A stretch of 64,000 nucleotides of DNA from Rhodopseudomonas faecalis (lineage in GTDB: Bacteria; Pseudomonadota; Alphaproteobacteria; Rhizobiales; Xanthobacteraceae), in assembly GCF_003217325.1 (NCBI RefSeq), contig NZ_QJTI01000012.1, forward strand, positions 57,811 through 121,810, read 5' to 3'. A program made the position numbers and the translations under genes. The notes below the pieces were generated by a model. That model did no database searches and was not told the origin of the DNA. It saw only the letters and a list, made by a program, of their open reading frames with translations. Positions 36,343 to 46,680 of this stretch are shown piece by piece. Each line of letters opens with the position of its first letter. The first letter of the stretch is position 1.

Positions 36343-37155
36343 ATGCGCTTCACGCTCTCGACCTGGAATATCAACTCGGTGCGGCTGCGCATCGACCTGG
36401 TGGCGAAGTTTCTGAAGGTTCAACAGCCCGACGTGCTGTGCCTGCAGGAAACCAAATGCCCCGACGATGCCTTTCCGCTCAAACAGTTTCGCCGGCTCGG
36501 CTATGAGCACATCGCGCTCAACGGCCAGAAGGGTTATCACGGCGTCGCGGTGATCTCGAAGCTGCCCTTTGCCAGCACGGAAATCCGATCGTTCTGCGAC
36601 AATCTCGATTCGCGGCACATCTCGGTGTCGTTCGCCGCGGAATCGACCAAGGCGCCGCTGCTGCTACACAATTTCTATGTGCCGGCCGGCGGCGATGTGC
36701 CCGATCCCGAGCTCAATCCGAAATTCGCGCACAAGCTGTCATTTCTCGATGAGATCCGCGAGTGCGCGCCGCTGCATCCGCAAGGTGATCAACGGCACAT
36801 TCTGGTCGGCGATCTCAACGTCGCGCCGCATGAGCACGACGTCTGGTCACACAAGCAACTGCTCAAGGTGGTGTCGCATACTCCGATCGAATGCGAAAAG
36901 CTGCTGGCCGCGCAGCAGCACGGCAACTGGATCGACGTCGCGCGCGACCGCATCCCGCTCGATCAGAAGGTCTATACGTGGTGGAGCTATCGCGCCGCCG
37001 ACTGGACGGTCGGCAATCGCGGCCGTCGGCTCGACCACATCTGGGTGTCACCGGCGCTGCGCGGCAGCGTGCAGGATTTTTCGATTTTGCGCGATGCCCG
37101 TAGCTGGGAGCGGCCGAGCGACCACGTGCCGGTGACCACGGTGCTTGAGCTGTAA
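36343..37155 (+). CDS. xthA: Exodeoxyribonuclease III (XthA)
   Basis: 270 residues of the EEP fold. Metal and catalytic marks are NSVRLRI, QETK (Glu36), VGDLNVAPHEHD and the final SDHVPV with the catalytic His. It is an AP endonuclease and 3'-5' exonuclease of base-excision repair. The start at 36343 opens MRFTLSTWNINSVR, as usual. It is about 100 bases downstream of the lolA-like gene. The downstream repeat at 37240 probably ends the transcript. Confidence 0.95.
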   Translation: MRFTLSTWNINSVRLRIDLVAKFLKVQQPDVLCLQETKCPDDAFPLKQFRRLGYEHIALNGQKGYHGVAVISKLPFASTEIRSFCDNLDSRHISVSFAAESTKAPLLLHNFYVPAGGDVPDPELNPKFAHKLSFLDEIRECAPLHPQGDQRHILVGDLNVAPHEHDVWSHKQLLKVVSHTPIECEKLLAAQQHGNWIDVARDRIPLDQKVYTWWSYRAADWTVGNRGRRLDHIWVSPALRGSVQDFSILRDARSWERPSDHVPVTTVLEL

Positions 37156-37239
37156 GACACAACGTCAGCGATGCTTCGGCGGAAGTCTCAAACGACTGCG
37201 GATCGCGGGGCTACTTGCCGTGCTACGCCGCGATGACCT

Positions 37240-37328
37240 GGCATGCCCGCGCTTGTCGCGGGTATCCACGCCTTAAAAGCAGAGCAAGTTCAAAGACGTG
37301 GATGGCCGGGACGAGCCCGGCCATGACA
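37240..37328. repeat. Dispersed double-palindrome repeat (copy 6)
   Basis: Left arm gcccgcgcttgtcgcgggt, linker ccacgccttaaaa, spacer, and right arm agacgtggatggccggga continuing to cccggccatgac. It separates the convergent xthA and cNMP-domain genes. Confidence 0.85.
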
Positions 37329-37352
37329 CGTGAGAGCCGTTGATGGCCGCTG

Positions 37353-37799
37353 CTACGAGCCGAGCTTGGCGCCGGCGGTGAGGATTTCGCTGGCGATCTG
37401 GCTGGTGCGATCGGCAAAGGCGTCACGCAGCCGCCGGGCCGCCGCCGGGTCGGCTTCCAGCACCCGCTGAAACAGGCTGCGTCCGATCCGCACCACCACG
37501 GAATATTCCTCGGCGATCGCGGTCGCGGGCCGCGGCAACGGCACCAAGAGTGCCAGTTCGCCGATCAGGGTGCCCGGTTCGGCGAGAATGACATGGCTGC
37601 CGTCATCATCGCTGATCCGCACCAGGCCGCGCTGCACCACATAGCCGGCGTCGGACGGATCGCCGGCTTTGAACAGCACGTCGCCGCGCGCCAGCACTTT
37701 TTGCTCCGAGCCGATCGCAAGCATGCGCAGCGAAGCCTCGCCCAACAATTGCAGCGTCGGGACGCGCTCCAACAGCGCAACATCTTCTTCAATCGACAT
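37353..37799 (-). CDS. Stand-alone cyclic-nucleotide-binding domain protein
   Basis: 148 residues, a single CRP-like beta-roll (LFKAGDPSDAGYVVQRGLVRI, then PGTLIGELALLVPLPRPATAIAEEYS). The GELAL and RPATA parts match the phosphate-binding cassette. No helix-turn-helix or channel follows, so it does not itself bind DNA. It may sense cAMP, cGMP or another ligand and act through a partner. It lies on the same strand 66 bases downstream of the response regulator gene and may be co-transcribed with it. Confidence 0.85.
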   Translation of the reverse strand: MSIEEDVALLERVPTLQLLGEASLRMLAIGSEQKVLARGDVLFKAGDPSDAGYVVQRGLVRISDDDGSHVILAEPGTLIGELALLVPLPRPATAIAEEYSVVVRIGRSLFQRVLEADPAAARRLRDAFADRTSQIASEILTAGAKLGS

Positions 37800-37865
37800 G
37801 CAAGACCGGCTGGTCGTACCCTTTCAGAATTCGCCACACAGTAACGAATCGTCGGCCGAATCGTA

Positions 37866-38549
37866 TCACGGCACCAACTTGTATCCACCGGCTTCGGTGA
37901 CCAGGATCTCCGGATTGGCGGCATCGCGCTCAATCTTTTGGCGGAGGCGATAGATGTGGGTCTCCAGCGTGTGGGTGGTGACGCCGGAATTGTAGCCCCA
38001 CACCTCCTGCAGCAGGGTCTCACGCGACACCGGCATCAGCCCCGAGCGATACAGGAATCGCAGGATCGCGGTTTCCTTCTCGGTCAGCCGCACCTTCTTG
38101 GTGTTGGTGGTCAGCATCTTGGAGCCGGGGCGGAAGCTGTACGGCCCGACGGTGAACACCGCGTCCTCGCTGGCTTCGTGCTGGCGCAGCTGCGCGCGAA
38201 TCCGCGCCAGCAGCACCGCGAACCGGAACGGCTTGACCACATAGTCATTGGCGCCGGATTCCAGCCCCAAAATGGTGTCGGATTCGGTGTCGTGGCCGGT
38301 CAGCATGATGATCGGCGCCTTGAAGCCGCCCTTGCGCAGGCTGCGCACCACTTCGCGGCCATCGGTGTCGGGCAGGCCGACATCCATCAGCACCAGGTCG
38401 GGCGCTTCCGACTTGGCGGCATGCACGCCCTTGGCGCCGGTGTCGACCGCCGACGCCTTGAACTCTTCATGCAGAGACAATTGCTCGACCAGCGCCTCGC
38501 GCAGATCAGTGTCGTCATCCACGATCAGGATCTTGCGTGCGTTCGGCAT
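37866..38549 (-). CDS. OmpR-family response regulator
   Basis: 227 residues. The receiver has the acid pocket D11-D12, phosphoacceptor Asp56 (LVLMDVGLP) and Lys in DYVVKPF. The winged-helix C-terminal half ends THTLETHIYRLRQKIE and AGGYKLVP. No histidine kinase lies beside it, so its sensor is elsewhere. The ATG at 38549 opens MPNARKILIVDDD; longer versions add 18 residues without similarity. The target genes are unknown. Confidence 0.92.
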   Translation of the reverse strand: MPNARKILIVDDDTDLREALVEQLSLHEEFKASAVDTGAKGVHAAKSEAPDLVLMDVGLPDTDGREVVRSLRKGGFKAPIIMLTGHDTESDTILGLESGANDYVVKPFRFAVLLARIRAQLRQHEASEDAVFTVGPYSFRPGSKMLTTNTKKVRLTEKETAILRFLYRSGLMPVSRETLLQEVWGYNSGVTTHTLETHIYRLRQKIERDAANPEILVTEAGGYKLVP

Positions 38550-38731
38550 TGTCGGTCCTCTAGGCGGGGCCTGGAGACGCACCCATGACGGCTGACCGGC
38601 CATGAATGCGCTCCCAAGCTGGAAAGCGCTGGGTTATCGAATGCAGATAGGAACAGTTACCGCAGAAGTGAACTGTGCTGCGACGAAATTTACGTCCCTG
38701 TGAGCGTTCGGAACAGCTTTCGGACCGGTGA

Positions 38732-39298
38732 ATGATGATGAAACTGCAAACCCGCGCCAAACCCCGGCGGCGCGCGGCGGCGACGCCGCAGATTGTGGTG
38801 CGGGCGGCGGCCGGTAACCGCAGCCGCGGCTGGCTGAGCTGCGGAACGCTGACGATTCCGGTGGCGCTTGGCCGCGGCGGTATCCGCGCCAATAAGCGCG
38901 AGGGCGACGGCGGCACCCCGCTCGGTCGGTTCCGGCCGCTGCGGCTGTGGTGGCGAGCGGACCGGGCGCCGCGGCCCGCCACCAAGCTGCCGGTGCGCGC
39001 CATCACGCCCCGCGATGGCTGGTGCGAGGACCCCGCCGACCGACATTATAATCAGCCGATCACGCTGCAGCCCGGCCAGAGCGGCGACCGGCTGCGCCGC
39101 GATGATCATCTCTATGATTATATTATCGAAATCGACCACAACCAGCGGCCGCGGGTCGCCGGCCGCGGCAGCGCGGTGTTCGTGCATCTGGCGCGTGACA
39201 ATTTCGGGCCGACCGCCGGCTGCATCGCGATGCGCAAAAGCGCGATGCAGCAATTGCTGCGGCGGATCGGCCCGCGCACCCAGATCGTGATCGGCTGA
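38732..39298 (+). CDS. YkuD/ErfK-like L,D-transpeptidase-fold protein
   Basis: 188 residues. The catalytic motif is V-H152-LARDNFGPTAG-C164, the YkuD His/Cys pair with Thr-Ala-Gly-Cys in place of the usual Ser-x-Gly-Cys. Basic N-terminus, no clear signal peptide, which is odd for an enzyme of the periplasmic wall. It may be a cytoplasmic member of the family that is found in many alphaproteobacteria. Three ATGs in a row begin the gene. It lies divergent from the response regulator and converges with the YggS-type gene. Confidence 0.8.
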   Translation: MMMKLQTRAKPRRRAAATPQIVVRAAAGNRSRGWLSCGTLTIPVALGRGGIRANKREGDGGTPLGRFRPLRLWWRADRAPRPATKLPVRAITPRDGWCEDPADRHYNQPITLQPGQSGDRLRRDDHLYDYIIEIDHNQRPRVAGRGSAVFVHLARDNFGPTAGCIAMRKSAMQQLLRRIGPRTQIVIG

Positions 39299-39304
39299 GC
39301 CGGG

Positions 39305-40006
39305 TCAGGCCGCAGGCGTCGCCGTCGGCGCCGCAGCGGCCGGGCGATGGCCGAAGATCGCCGAGCCGACCCGGACATGGGTGGCGCCGAACTGGATCGC
39401 GATCGCGAAATCCGCGCTCATGCCCATCGACAGCTTGGTCAGGCCATTACGCTTGGCGATCTTCGCGGTCAGCGCGAAATGCGGCGCCGGCGCCTGATCG
39501 ACCGGCGGGATACACATCAGCCCGGAGATCACAAGGCCATACTGCTCGCGGCAGCGCCGGATGAAATCGTCGGCCTCGGCCGGAGCGATGCCGGCCTTTT
39601 GCGGCTCCTCGCCGGTGTTGAGCTGCACGAACAACTCGATCAGCCGGTCCTGCTGCGGCAGTTCCTTGGCGAGTGCCTGACACAGGCTGTCGCGATCGAC
39701 CGAATGGATGGCGTCGAACAGCGCCACCGCATCCTTGGCCTTATTGGATTGCAGCGGCCCGATCAGATGCAGCGTGGTTTCCGGATGGGACTGACGCAGC
39801 GCCGGCCATTTCGACTTGGCCTCCTGCACCCGGTTCTCGCCGAAATGACGCTGCCCGGCGGCCAGCACCGGCGTGATGGCGTCGGCGAAAAACGTCTTGG
39901 ATACCGCAATCAGCGTCACTTCGCTGCGCTCGCGCCTCGCGTCGGCACAGGCTCTGGCGATCTCTTGCTCGACGGCAGCAAGCCCACAGGCAGAATCATC
40001 GATCAT
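39305..40006 (-). CDS. YggS-family PLP homeostasis protein
   Basis: 233 residues of an alanine-racemase-like barrel without catalytic activity. PLP Lys37 sits in LIAVSKTF; HFGENRVQEA, HLIGPLQSNK and LSMGMSADFAIAIQFGATHVRVGSAIFG are family blocks. It holds and delivers pyridoxal phosphate. The last ten or so residues are Ala/Pro/Thr-rich. Gene overlaps nothing; it converges with the transpeptidase gene at a six-base gap. Confidence 0.93.
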   Translation of the reverse strand: MIDDSACGLAAVEQEIARACADARRERSEVTLIAVSKTFFADAITPVLAAGQRHFGENRVQEAKSKWPALRQSHPETTLHLIGPLQSNKAKDAVALFDAIHSVDRDSLCQALAKELPQQDRLIELFVQLNTGEEPQKAGIAPAEADDFIRRCREQYGLVISGLMCIPPVDQAPAPHFALTAKIAKRNGLTKLSMGMSADFAIAIQFGATHVRVGSAIFGHRPAAAAPTATPAA

Positions 40007-40189
40007 CGCGCGATCGCTCCAGAATTGTGATGACGAACATGGTGAAGCTGGCCTTGCCGACGACGCGCGATCGCGACCAATCGTTCATGACCTTGGTAAT
40101 TGTACTGGATCGATCGCATTTTAGCGAATTCCAGAAAGCCTTCTTGAGCCCTCTTCCCTTAGCGTGACTACGGGGAGAGGGACGAACGG

Positions 40190-41872
40190 ATGTCACGCAT
40201 CGGTTTCCACCGGCAACGCGCAAGACTCAAGGGTATTTACGGCATCAAGGCTCGCCTGGTGCTGCTCACCATGATTCTGGTTGTGCCTTTGATGTTGGAG
40301 CGGGTGCGTTCGCTTGAAGGCGAGCGCGCCAAGGAAATTGCTTCGGCATCGAGCGAGCTGCAGAGTCTGGCGCAGCATTCCGCCGCCGCGCAGCGCGAGA
40401 TCATCTCCTCGGTCGAGGCGGTGCTGAAATCATCGGCCTATATCCATGCCTCGGCGGCCGAGATCGGCCGTAGCTGCGCGACGATGCGCGCCAGTCTGCG
40501 CGTTGATCTGCCCTCGATCCGGATGCTGATGGCCGCCGACAAAGACGGCGTGGTGCGCTGCTCAACCTCGTCGAGCTTCCTCGGCACCGTGATCCGCGAC
40601 CGGCCCTATTTCCAGAAGGCGAAGGAAACCAACGACTTCGTCGTGAGCGACTTCATGGTCGGCCAGCGCTCCAACAAGGGCACGATCCTGGCCGCCTATC
40701 CGGTGTCGGCGATCTCGCCGGGCGATGAGACCGTGATTATCGCCGGCCTCAACCTCGACTGGATGTCGGGGGTGATGTCGAACCTCGGCGGCCGCCCCGG
40801 CGTCACCGCGGCATTGGTCGACCGGCACGGCATTGTACTGGCCTCGACACCCGACAAGGTGGAATGGGTCGGCAAACGGTTTTCGGAAACGCCGAACGGC
40901 GTGGCGGAAGGCGACTATTCCAGCTCCGAACTGCCGCCATTGGAGATCAATCAGCGTGGCAGCAGCCGTGCGGTGCTGTACGCGCCGATCAGCGGCACCA
41001 CGGCGCGGCTGGTGGTCAGCATCGACGAAAGCGAAGTGTCGGCGCAGATCAACGGCGCGATCCGCAACGCCTATCTGCAATTGGCGCTGGTGTGTTTGAT
41101 CGCGCTGATCGGCGCGCTGTTCGCCGCCGAACGGCTGATCGTGCGGCCCATCAACATGCTCACCGACGTAGCCGGCAAATTCGGGCACGGCAATTGGTCG
41201 GCCCGGGTGGAACACAAGCGGCTGCCGGCTGAATTCGTGCCGCTGGCGCGCGCCTTCAACGCCATGGCGGCGCGGCTCGCCGAGCGCGAGCGCGGCCTGG
41301 TGGCGATCAACAACCGCCTCACGGTGATGGCCTCGATCGACGTGCTGTCGGGGCTCGCCAACCGCCGCGGCTTCCAAAGCCGGCTCGATTTCGAATGGAT
41401 GAAGGCCGAGCAGACCGAGACCGCTTTGGTGCTGCTGATGATCGACGTCGATCATTTCAAGCCGTTCAATGACACTTATGGTCATCCGGAAGGCGATGCC
41501 TGCATCAGCCAGATCGGCGCCACCCTGGCGATGATCGCCAATGATGCCAATGGCTTCGCGGCCCGCTACGGCGGCGAGGAGTTCTGTCTGCTGCTGCCGC
41601 ATACCGAGATCGACCGTGGCCTTGAGGTCGGCAACCGGCTGCGCGCCGCGATCGAGGAACTGGCGATTCCCCACCGCACCAGCCCGTTCCAGCACGTCAC
41701 CATCAGTATCGGCGTCGCCGGTGCTTATCCGAGCAGTTCCGGCTCGCCGCGCGACCTGCTCGAAGCGGCCGACGCCGCGCTCTACACCGCCAAACACCGC
41801 GGCCGTAACGCGGTCGCCGAACACGGCCTGCCGCCGTCATTCGAGCAAACCGGCGTCGCGCTCGCGAGCTGA
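40190..41872 (+). CDS. Membrane diguanylate cyclase with a periplasmic sensor
   Basis: 560 residues. Helix 1 (about 15-33), a periplasmic double-CACHE-type domain (to about 290), helix 2 (about 298-318), HAMP (about 320-370) and a GGDEF domain with the active motif RYGGEEF (near residue 459). No RxxD inhibitory site is seen just upstream (the region reads NDANGFAARY), so product feedback is probably weak. It makes c-di-GMP in response to an extracellular signal. The signal is unknown. No EAL domain. Confidence 0.9.
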   Translation: MSRIGFHRQRARLKGIYGIKARLVLLTMILVVPLMLERVRSLEGERAKEIASASSELQSLAQHSAAAQREIISSVEAVLKSSAYIHASAAEIGRSCATMRASLRVDLPSIRMLMAADKDGVVRCSTSSSFLGTVIRDRPYFQKAKETNDFVVSDFMVGQRSNKGTILAAYPVSAISPGDETVIIAGLNLDWMSGVMSNLGGRPGVTAALVDRHGIVLASTPDKVEWVGKRFSETPNGVAEGDYSSSELPPLEINQRGSSRAVLYAPISGTTARLVVSIDESEVSAQINGAIRNAYLQLALVCLIALIGALFAAERLIVRPINMLTDVAGKFGHGNWSARVEHKRLPAEFVPLARAFNAMAARLAERERGLVAINNRLTVMASIDVLSGLANRRGFQSRLDFEWMKAEQTETALVLLMIDVDHFKPFNDTYGHPEGDACISQIGATLAMIANDANGFAARYGGEEFCLLLPHTEIDRGLEVGNRLRAAIEELAIPHRTSPFQHVTISIGVAGAYPSSSGSPRDLLEAADAALYTAKHRGRNAVAEHGLPPSFEQTGVALAS

Positions 41873-42104
41873 AGCTGACGTGCTAGGCCGCCGACCGGCC
41901 GCCTTGCGGCCGATTGGAACCGGCTGACCCAAGAAAGCCGCCGGACTTGTTCCAAGCCATTGACCGGCCACCAGCTTTTGTGGCCTAGTCCCCGACCTCA
42001 CGCGCGAAGCGAAGACAGAGCGAGCACCGGTTTGCGACCTCTTTCGCGCGCCCTGTGCCATCAGATCACGAGCCCGAACCGGCCGGCCGTCCCCTGAATC
42101 GCAA

Positions 42105-44747
42105 ATGACCTCCGAACGCTACAACGCCCGCGAATCCGAGCCGAAATGGCAGCGCCGTTGGGACGAACTGAAGATTTTCGCCACCAGGAACGACGACCCG
42201 CGGCCGAAATATTACGTGCTCGAGATGTTCCCCTATCCGTCGGGGCGCATCCATATGGGCCACGTCCGCAACTACACCATGGGCGACGTGGTGGCGCGGG
42301 CCATGCGCGCGCGCGGCTTTAATGTGCTGCACCCGATGGGCTGGGATGCGTTCGGCCTGCCGGCGGAAAACGCCGCGATCGAACGCAAGGTGGCGCCGAA
42401 GGCGTGGACCTACGACAATATCGCGGCGATGAAAAAGCAGCTGCAGACCATGGGTCTGTCGCTGGATTGGGCGCGCGAATTCGCGACCTGCGACCCGTCG
42501 TATTACAAGCATCAGCAGAAGATGTTCTTGGACTTCCTGCGCGCCGGTCTGGTCGAGCGGGAAAAGCGCAAGGTCAATTGGGACCCGGTCGATATGACCG
42601 TGCTCGCCAATGAGCAGGTGATCGACGGCCGCGGCTGGCGCTCCGGCGCGGTGGTCGAACAGCGCGAGATGAGCCAGTGGGTGCTCAAGATCACCAAATA
42701 CGCCCAGGACCTGCTCGACGCGCTCGATACGCTCGACCGCTGGCCCGACAAGGTGCGGCTGATGCAGCGCAATTGGATCGGCCGTTCGGAAGGCCTGTTG
42801 ATCCGCTTTGCGCTCGATAGCGCCACCACGCCGCAGGGCGAGACCGAGCTGAAGATCTTCACCACCCGCCCGGACACGTTGTTCGGCGCGAAATTCATGG
42901 CGATCGCCGCCGACCATCCGCTGGCGCAGGCCGCGGCCGCCAAGGACCCCAAGGTCAAGGCGTTCGTCGACGAGTGCAAACGGCGCGGCACCGCCCAGGC
43001 CGATATCGACACCGCCGAAAAGCTCGGCGTCGATACCGGCATCCGCGCGGTGCATCCGTTCGATCCGGAATGGCAGCTGCCGGTCTATGTGGCGAACTTC
43101 GTTCTCATGGAATATGGCACCGGCGCGATCTTCGGCTGCCCGGCGCATGACCAGCGCGACCTCGATTTCGTCAACAAATACAATCTCGGCAACACGCCGG
43201 TGGTCTGCCCCGAGGGCCAGGACCCGGCGAGCTTCGTGATCACCGACACCGCCTTTGATGGCGATGGCCGCATGATCAATTCACGCTTCCTGGACGGCAT
43301 GACCATCGCCGAGGCCAAGGAAGAAGTCGCCAAGCGCCTCGAAGCCGAGCTGCGCGCGCTGCCGGGTAGCGGCGAGCAAGCGCCGGTTGGCGAGCGCAAG
43401 GTGAATTTCCGGCTGCGTGACTGGGGCATCTCCCGGCAGCGCTATTGGGGCTGCCCGATCCCGATCATCCATTGCCCGAGCTGCGGCGTGGTGCCGGTGC
43501 CGGCCACCGACCTGCCGGTGACGCTGCCCGAGGATGTGACTTTCGACAAGCCGGGCAACGCGCTCGACCACCATCCGAGCTGGAAGCACGTCAGCTGCCC
43601 GCAATGCGGCGGCAAGGCGCAGCGCGAAACCGACACCATGGACACTTTTGTCGATTCGTCCTGGTATTTCGCCCGCTTCACCGATCCGTGGAACGAAGAC
43701 GCGCCGACCACCCCGGAGGTCGCCAACCGCATGATGCCGGTCGACCAATATATCGGCGGCGTCGAGCACGCGATTTTGCACCTGCTGTACAGCCGGTTCT
43801 TCATGCGCGCGATGCAGGCCACCGGCCATGTCAGCATGCCCGAGCCGTTCGCCGGCATGTTCACCCAGGGCATGGTGGTGCACGAGACCTATCGCAAGCC
43901 CGATGGCGGCTTTGTCTCGCCGGCCGAGGTGATGATCACCGCCGACGGCGACCGCCGCCGCGCCGTGCTGCTCGATGGCCAGACCCCGGTCGAGATCGGC
44001 CCGATCGAGAAGATGTCGAAGTCGAAGCGCAACACGGTCGACCCCGACGACATCATCGGCACCTACGGCGCCGACACCGCACGCTGGTTCATGCTGTCGG
44101 ATTCGCCGCCGGACCGCGACGTGATCTGGAGCGAGGAAGGCGTCAAGGGCGCCTCGCGCTTCGTGCAGCGGCTGTGGCGCTTGGTCAACGAATCAGTGGC
44201 GATCGCCGGCTCGGCTCCGGCCGACCGTCCGGCTGAATTCGGCGCCGAGGCTCTCGCCTTGCGCAAATCGGCCCATGGCGCGCTCGACAAGGTGACGAGC
44301 GGCATCGAGCGGCTGCATTTCAATGTCTGCCTCGCTCATATCCGCGAATTCGCCAACAACCTGACCGACACGCTCGGCAAGGCCAGCACCCCGACGCCCG
44401 ATCTGGCCTGGGCGATTCGCGAAGCCGCGATCGTCCTGGTGCAGCTGGTGTCGCCGATGATGCCGCATCTGGCCGAAGAGTGCTGGGAAGCGCTTGGCCA
44501 GCCCGGTCTGGTATCGGAAGCGCCCTGGCCTGCGGTCGAACCGGCGCTGCTGGTCAAGGACAGCATCACGCTGCCGGTGCAGGTCAACGGTAAGAAGCGT
44601 GCAGAGGTCACGGTGCCGCGGGATGCGGATAATCCGCAAATTGAGGCTGCCGTTTTGGCCCTTGATGCAGTAAAACAGGCGCTGGACGGCAAACCCGTTC
44701 GCAAAATCATCGTCGTTCCGCAAAGGATCGTGAATGTCGTGGGCTAA
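42105..44747 (+). CDS. leuS: Leucyl-tRNA synthetase
   Basis: 880 residues, normal for LeuRS. HIGH appears as HMGH (about 50-53) in [19 protein letters not shown] and KMSKS as [16 protein letters not shown] near residue 636. The editing domain has [22 protein letters not shown]. It charges tRNA-Leu. No leader, T-box or other control is seen upstream. It overlaps lptE by 14 bases, forming leuS-lptE-holA. Confidence 0.98.
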   Translation: MTSERYNARESEPKWQRRWDELKIFATRNDDPRPKYYVLEMFPYPSGRIHMGHVRNYTMGDVVARAMRARGFNVLHPMGWDAFGLPAENAAIERKVAPKAWTYDNIAAMKKQLQTMGLSLDWAREFATCDPSYYKHQQKMFLDFLRAGLVEREKRKVNWDPVDMTVLANEQVIDGRGWRSGAVVEQREMSQWVLKITKYAQDLLDALDTLDRWPDKVRLMQRNWIGRSEGLLIRFALDSATTPQGETELKIFTTRPDTLFGAKFMAIAADHPLAQAAAAKDPKVKAFVDECKRRGTAQADIDTAEKLGVDTGIRAVHPFDPEWQLPVYVANFVLMEYGTGAIFGCPAHDQRDLDFVNKYNLGNTPVVCPEGQDPASFVITDTAFDGDGRMINSRFLDGMTIAEAKEEVAKRLEAELRALPGSGEQAPVGERKVNFRLRDWGISRQRYWGCPIPIIHCPSCGVVPVPATDLPVTLPEDVTFDKPGNALDHHPSWKHVSCPQCGGKAQRETDTMDTFVDSSWYFARFTDPWNEDAPTTPEVANRMMPVDQYIGGVEHAILHLLYSRFFMRAMQATGHVSMPEPFAGMFTQGMVVHETYRKPDGGFVSPAEVMITADGDRRRAVLLDGQTPVEIGPIEKMSKSKRNTVDPDDIIGTYGADTARWFMLSDSPPDRDVIWSEEGVKGASRFVQRLWRLVNESVAIAGSAPADRPAEFGAEALALRKSAHGALDKVTSGIERLHFNVCLAHIREFANNLTDTLGKASTPTPDLAWAIREAAIVLVQLVSPMMPHLAEECWEALGQPGLVSEAPWPAVEPALLVKDSITLPVQVNGKKRAEVTVPRDADNPQIEAAVLALDAVKQALDGKPVRKIIVVPQRIVNVVG

Positions 44748-45285
44748 AGGCCGCATCGCCGCCCGGCTCTTTGCGGTGATGACCCTGGCGGCGCTGACCG
44801 GCGGCTGCTTCCAACCGATGTATGCGACGCGCACCGACGGCCAGCCGGCGTTGCGCGAAAAGCTGCAGGGCGTTGAAGTGGCACCGATCGCCGCGCCGAA
44901 CGCGGCCCGTATCGCGCGGGTCGGCCAGGAAGTGCGCAACGCGCTGATGTTCAAGCTGTATGGCAGCGCCACCGGTATGGCGCCGACCCATCGGCTGGAA
45001 ATTCGGCTGACCCAAACCCGGTCGTCGCTGATCGTCGATCCCAACACCGCGCTGCCGACCATCGAGAACTACGGTATCGATGCCAGCTACGTGCTGAAGG
45101 ATTCGGCGACCGACAAGGTGGTGATGTCCGGCAACACGTTTGCCCGCGTCTCCTATGACGTGCCCGGTCAGACCCAACGCTTCGCGCGCTCACGTGCGTT
45201 CCGCGACGCCGAAGACCGCGCCGCGCAGGAGATCGCCGAAAACATCCAGACCCGGATGGCGTCGTTCTTCTACGCCGGCATGTGA
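44734..45285 (+). CDS. lptE: LPS-assembly lipoprotein LptE
   Basis: 183 residues. A signal peptide with lipobox LTGG-C at about residues 22-26 makes it a lipoprotein, then FQPMYA and a beta-rich domain. LptE plugs the LptD barrel in the outer membrane and is essential for LPS transport. Position between leuS and holA is the usual alphaproteobacterial one. The first 14 bases lie inside leuS; the holA TTG begins one base after its stop. Confidence 0.9.
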   Translation: MSWAKGRIAARLFAVMTLAALTGGCFQPMYATRTDGQPALREKLQGVEVAPIAAPNAARIARVGQEVRNALMFKLYGSATGMAPTHRLEIRLTQTRSSLIVDPNTALPTIENYGIDASYVLKDSATDKVVMSGNTFARVSYDVPGQTQRFARSRAFRDAEDRAAQEIAENIQTRMASFFYAGM

Positions 45286-45286
45286 C

Positions 45287-46315
45287 TTGGTCGCGCTGCG
45301 CGGAAAAGAAGTCGACGCCTATCTTGCCCGGCCGGACGCTGCCCGGCCGATCATTCTGCTGTACGGCGCCGATGCCGGCTTGGTGCGCGAACGTGCCGAA
45401 GCGCTGATTCGCTCGGCGGTCGACAATCCCGATGATCCATTTTCCTTGGTGCGACTGGACGGCGATGACATCGCCGCCGAGCCGTCGCGTCTGGTCGATG
45501 AAGCGCTGACCATTCCGATGTTCGGCGGCCGGCGCGCGATCAGAGTCCGTGCCGGTTCGCGCAGTTTTGTCGCCAGCGTCGAAGCGCTGACGGAAGCCGC
45601 CATCAAGGATTGCCGGATCGTGATCGAGGCCGGCGATCTGCGCCCCGACGCCGCGCTACGCAAAACCTGCGAGCGCGCCAAAACCGCGGTCGCGATCGGC
45701 TGTTATCTCGATGATGCGCGCGCGCTCGGCCAATTGATCGACGAGGAATTGCGGATCGCCAATCTGCGGATCGCCTCGGATGCCCGCGCGATTCTGACCT
45801 CGCTGCTCGGCGGCGACCGGCAAAGCTCGCGCAATGAACTGCGCAAGCTGACGCTCTATGCCCATGGCCAGGGCGAGATCACGCTCGATGACGTGATCGC
45901 CTGCGTCTCCGATGCCTCCGATCTCAAACTCGATCCGGTGGTCGATTTCGCGTTTGCCGGCAAACCGCCGCAGGTCGAAACCGAATTCACCAAGGCGCTC
46001 AATGCCGGCACCTATCCGGGGCTGATCCTGTCGGCGGCGCTGCGGCAAGCGACCTTGCTGCACAAGGCCGCGCTGGCCGTTGATCAAGGGACGCCGCCGT
46101 CAGTTGCAATTGAGAGTGGTTTTCCGCGCCTGCATTTTTCACGCAAGGCACAAGTGGAGACGGCGCTGCGCGCCTGGACCGCGGCCCGGCTAGTGCAGGT
46201 GATCGATCAGCTCGCCAGCGCCACGCTGGAGAGCCGCAAGCAATCGGCGCTCGCCGCGGTGATCGCGCAGCGCGCCATGCTGTCGATCGCGGTCAATGCA
46301 CGGCGTCGCGGCTGA
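45287..46315 (+). CDS. holA: DNA polymerase III delta subunit (HolA)
   Basis: 342 residues from a TTG at 45287 (VALRGKEVDAYLARPDAARPIILLYGADAGLV), the usual start of this protein in the group. The longer open frame reads into lptE in another phase. Clamp-loader delta: an AAA-like N-terminal domain without an active P-loop, a lid, and a C-terminal collar that ends in SALAAVIAQRAMLSI. It opens the beta clamp. Confidence 0.92.
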   Translation: MVALRGKEVDAYLARPDAARPIILLYGADAGLVRERAEALIRSAVDNPDDPFSLVRLDGDDIAAEPSRLVDEALTIPMFGGRRAIRVRAGSRSFVASVEALTEAAIKDCRIVIEAGDLRPDAALRKTCERAKTAVAIGCYLDDARALGQLIDEELRIANLRIASDARAILTSLLGGDRQSSRNELRKLTLYAHGQGEITLDDVIACVSDASDLKLDPVVDFAFAGKPPQVETEFTKALNAGTYPGLILSAALRQATLLHKAALAVDQGTPPSVAIESGFPRLHFSRKAQVETALRAWTAARLVQVIDQLASATLESRKQSALAAVIAQRAMLSIAVNARRRG

Positions 46316-46334
46316 CCGTCCGGTCGTACCAATG

Positions 46335-46421
46335 ACCGTCAGACCCGCGTTTGGATGTTCACGTCGTAAAAGTCGTTCAGAAACAAAGACGTAGATGGCC
46401 GGGACGAGCCCGGCCATGACG
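46335..46421. repeat. Dispersed double-palindrome repeat (copy 7)
   Basis: Degraded left arm (gacccgcgtttggatgttc) but a good right arm, aaagacgtagatggccggga, ending cccggccatgacg. Confidence 0.75.
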
Positions 46422-46464
46422 TCTCGAATACTGAGTCGCGCTTTTACCAGCGCCTACCACTGAC

Positions 46465-46553
46465 CCGTCATGCCCGCGCTTTGTCGCGGGCATCCACGTC
46501 TTGAAAGTGCAGCAAGATCAGAGACATGGACAGACGGGACCAAGCCCGGCCAA
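46465..46553. repeat. Dispersed double-palindrome repeat (copy 8)
   Basis: Good left arm gcccgcgctttgtcgcgggc with the ccacgtcttgaaa linker, and a degraded right arm (acgggaccaagcccggcc). Confidence 0.75.
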
Positions 46554-46602
46554 ATGTGGTAATCGCCATTGGTTCGAAACGACAATGCCTGCCCAAACGA
46601 CA

Positions 46603-46628
46603 ATGCCCGCGACCGGCGCGGGCATTTT
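46603..46628. terminator. Terminator between convergent holA and parB
   Basis: atgcccgcg-accgg-cgcgggcat, a 9-bp stem with tttatt on the + side and an A-rich flank on the other. It can act for both strands. Confidence 0.75.
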
Positions 46629-46680
46629 ATTAAGCTATTGTTTTACAACGACGTTTCAGAATCGTCGCAGCGCCGAGCGA

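Larger units (their letters stand above)
46316..46680. other. Intergenic gap between holA and parB
   Basis: No gene. It holds two repeat copies (46335-46421 and 46465-46553) and a hairpin terminator at 46603-46628. Confidence 0.6.

Noticed and set aside
39996..40223. Small minus-strand open frame between the YggS-type and GGDEF genes
   Set aside because: Overlaps both neighbours and the repeat-like agagggacg stretch, with no supporting motif.
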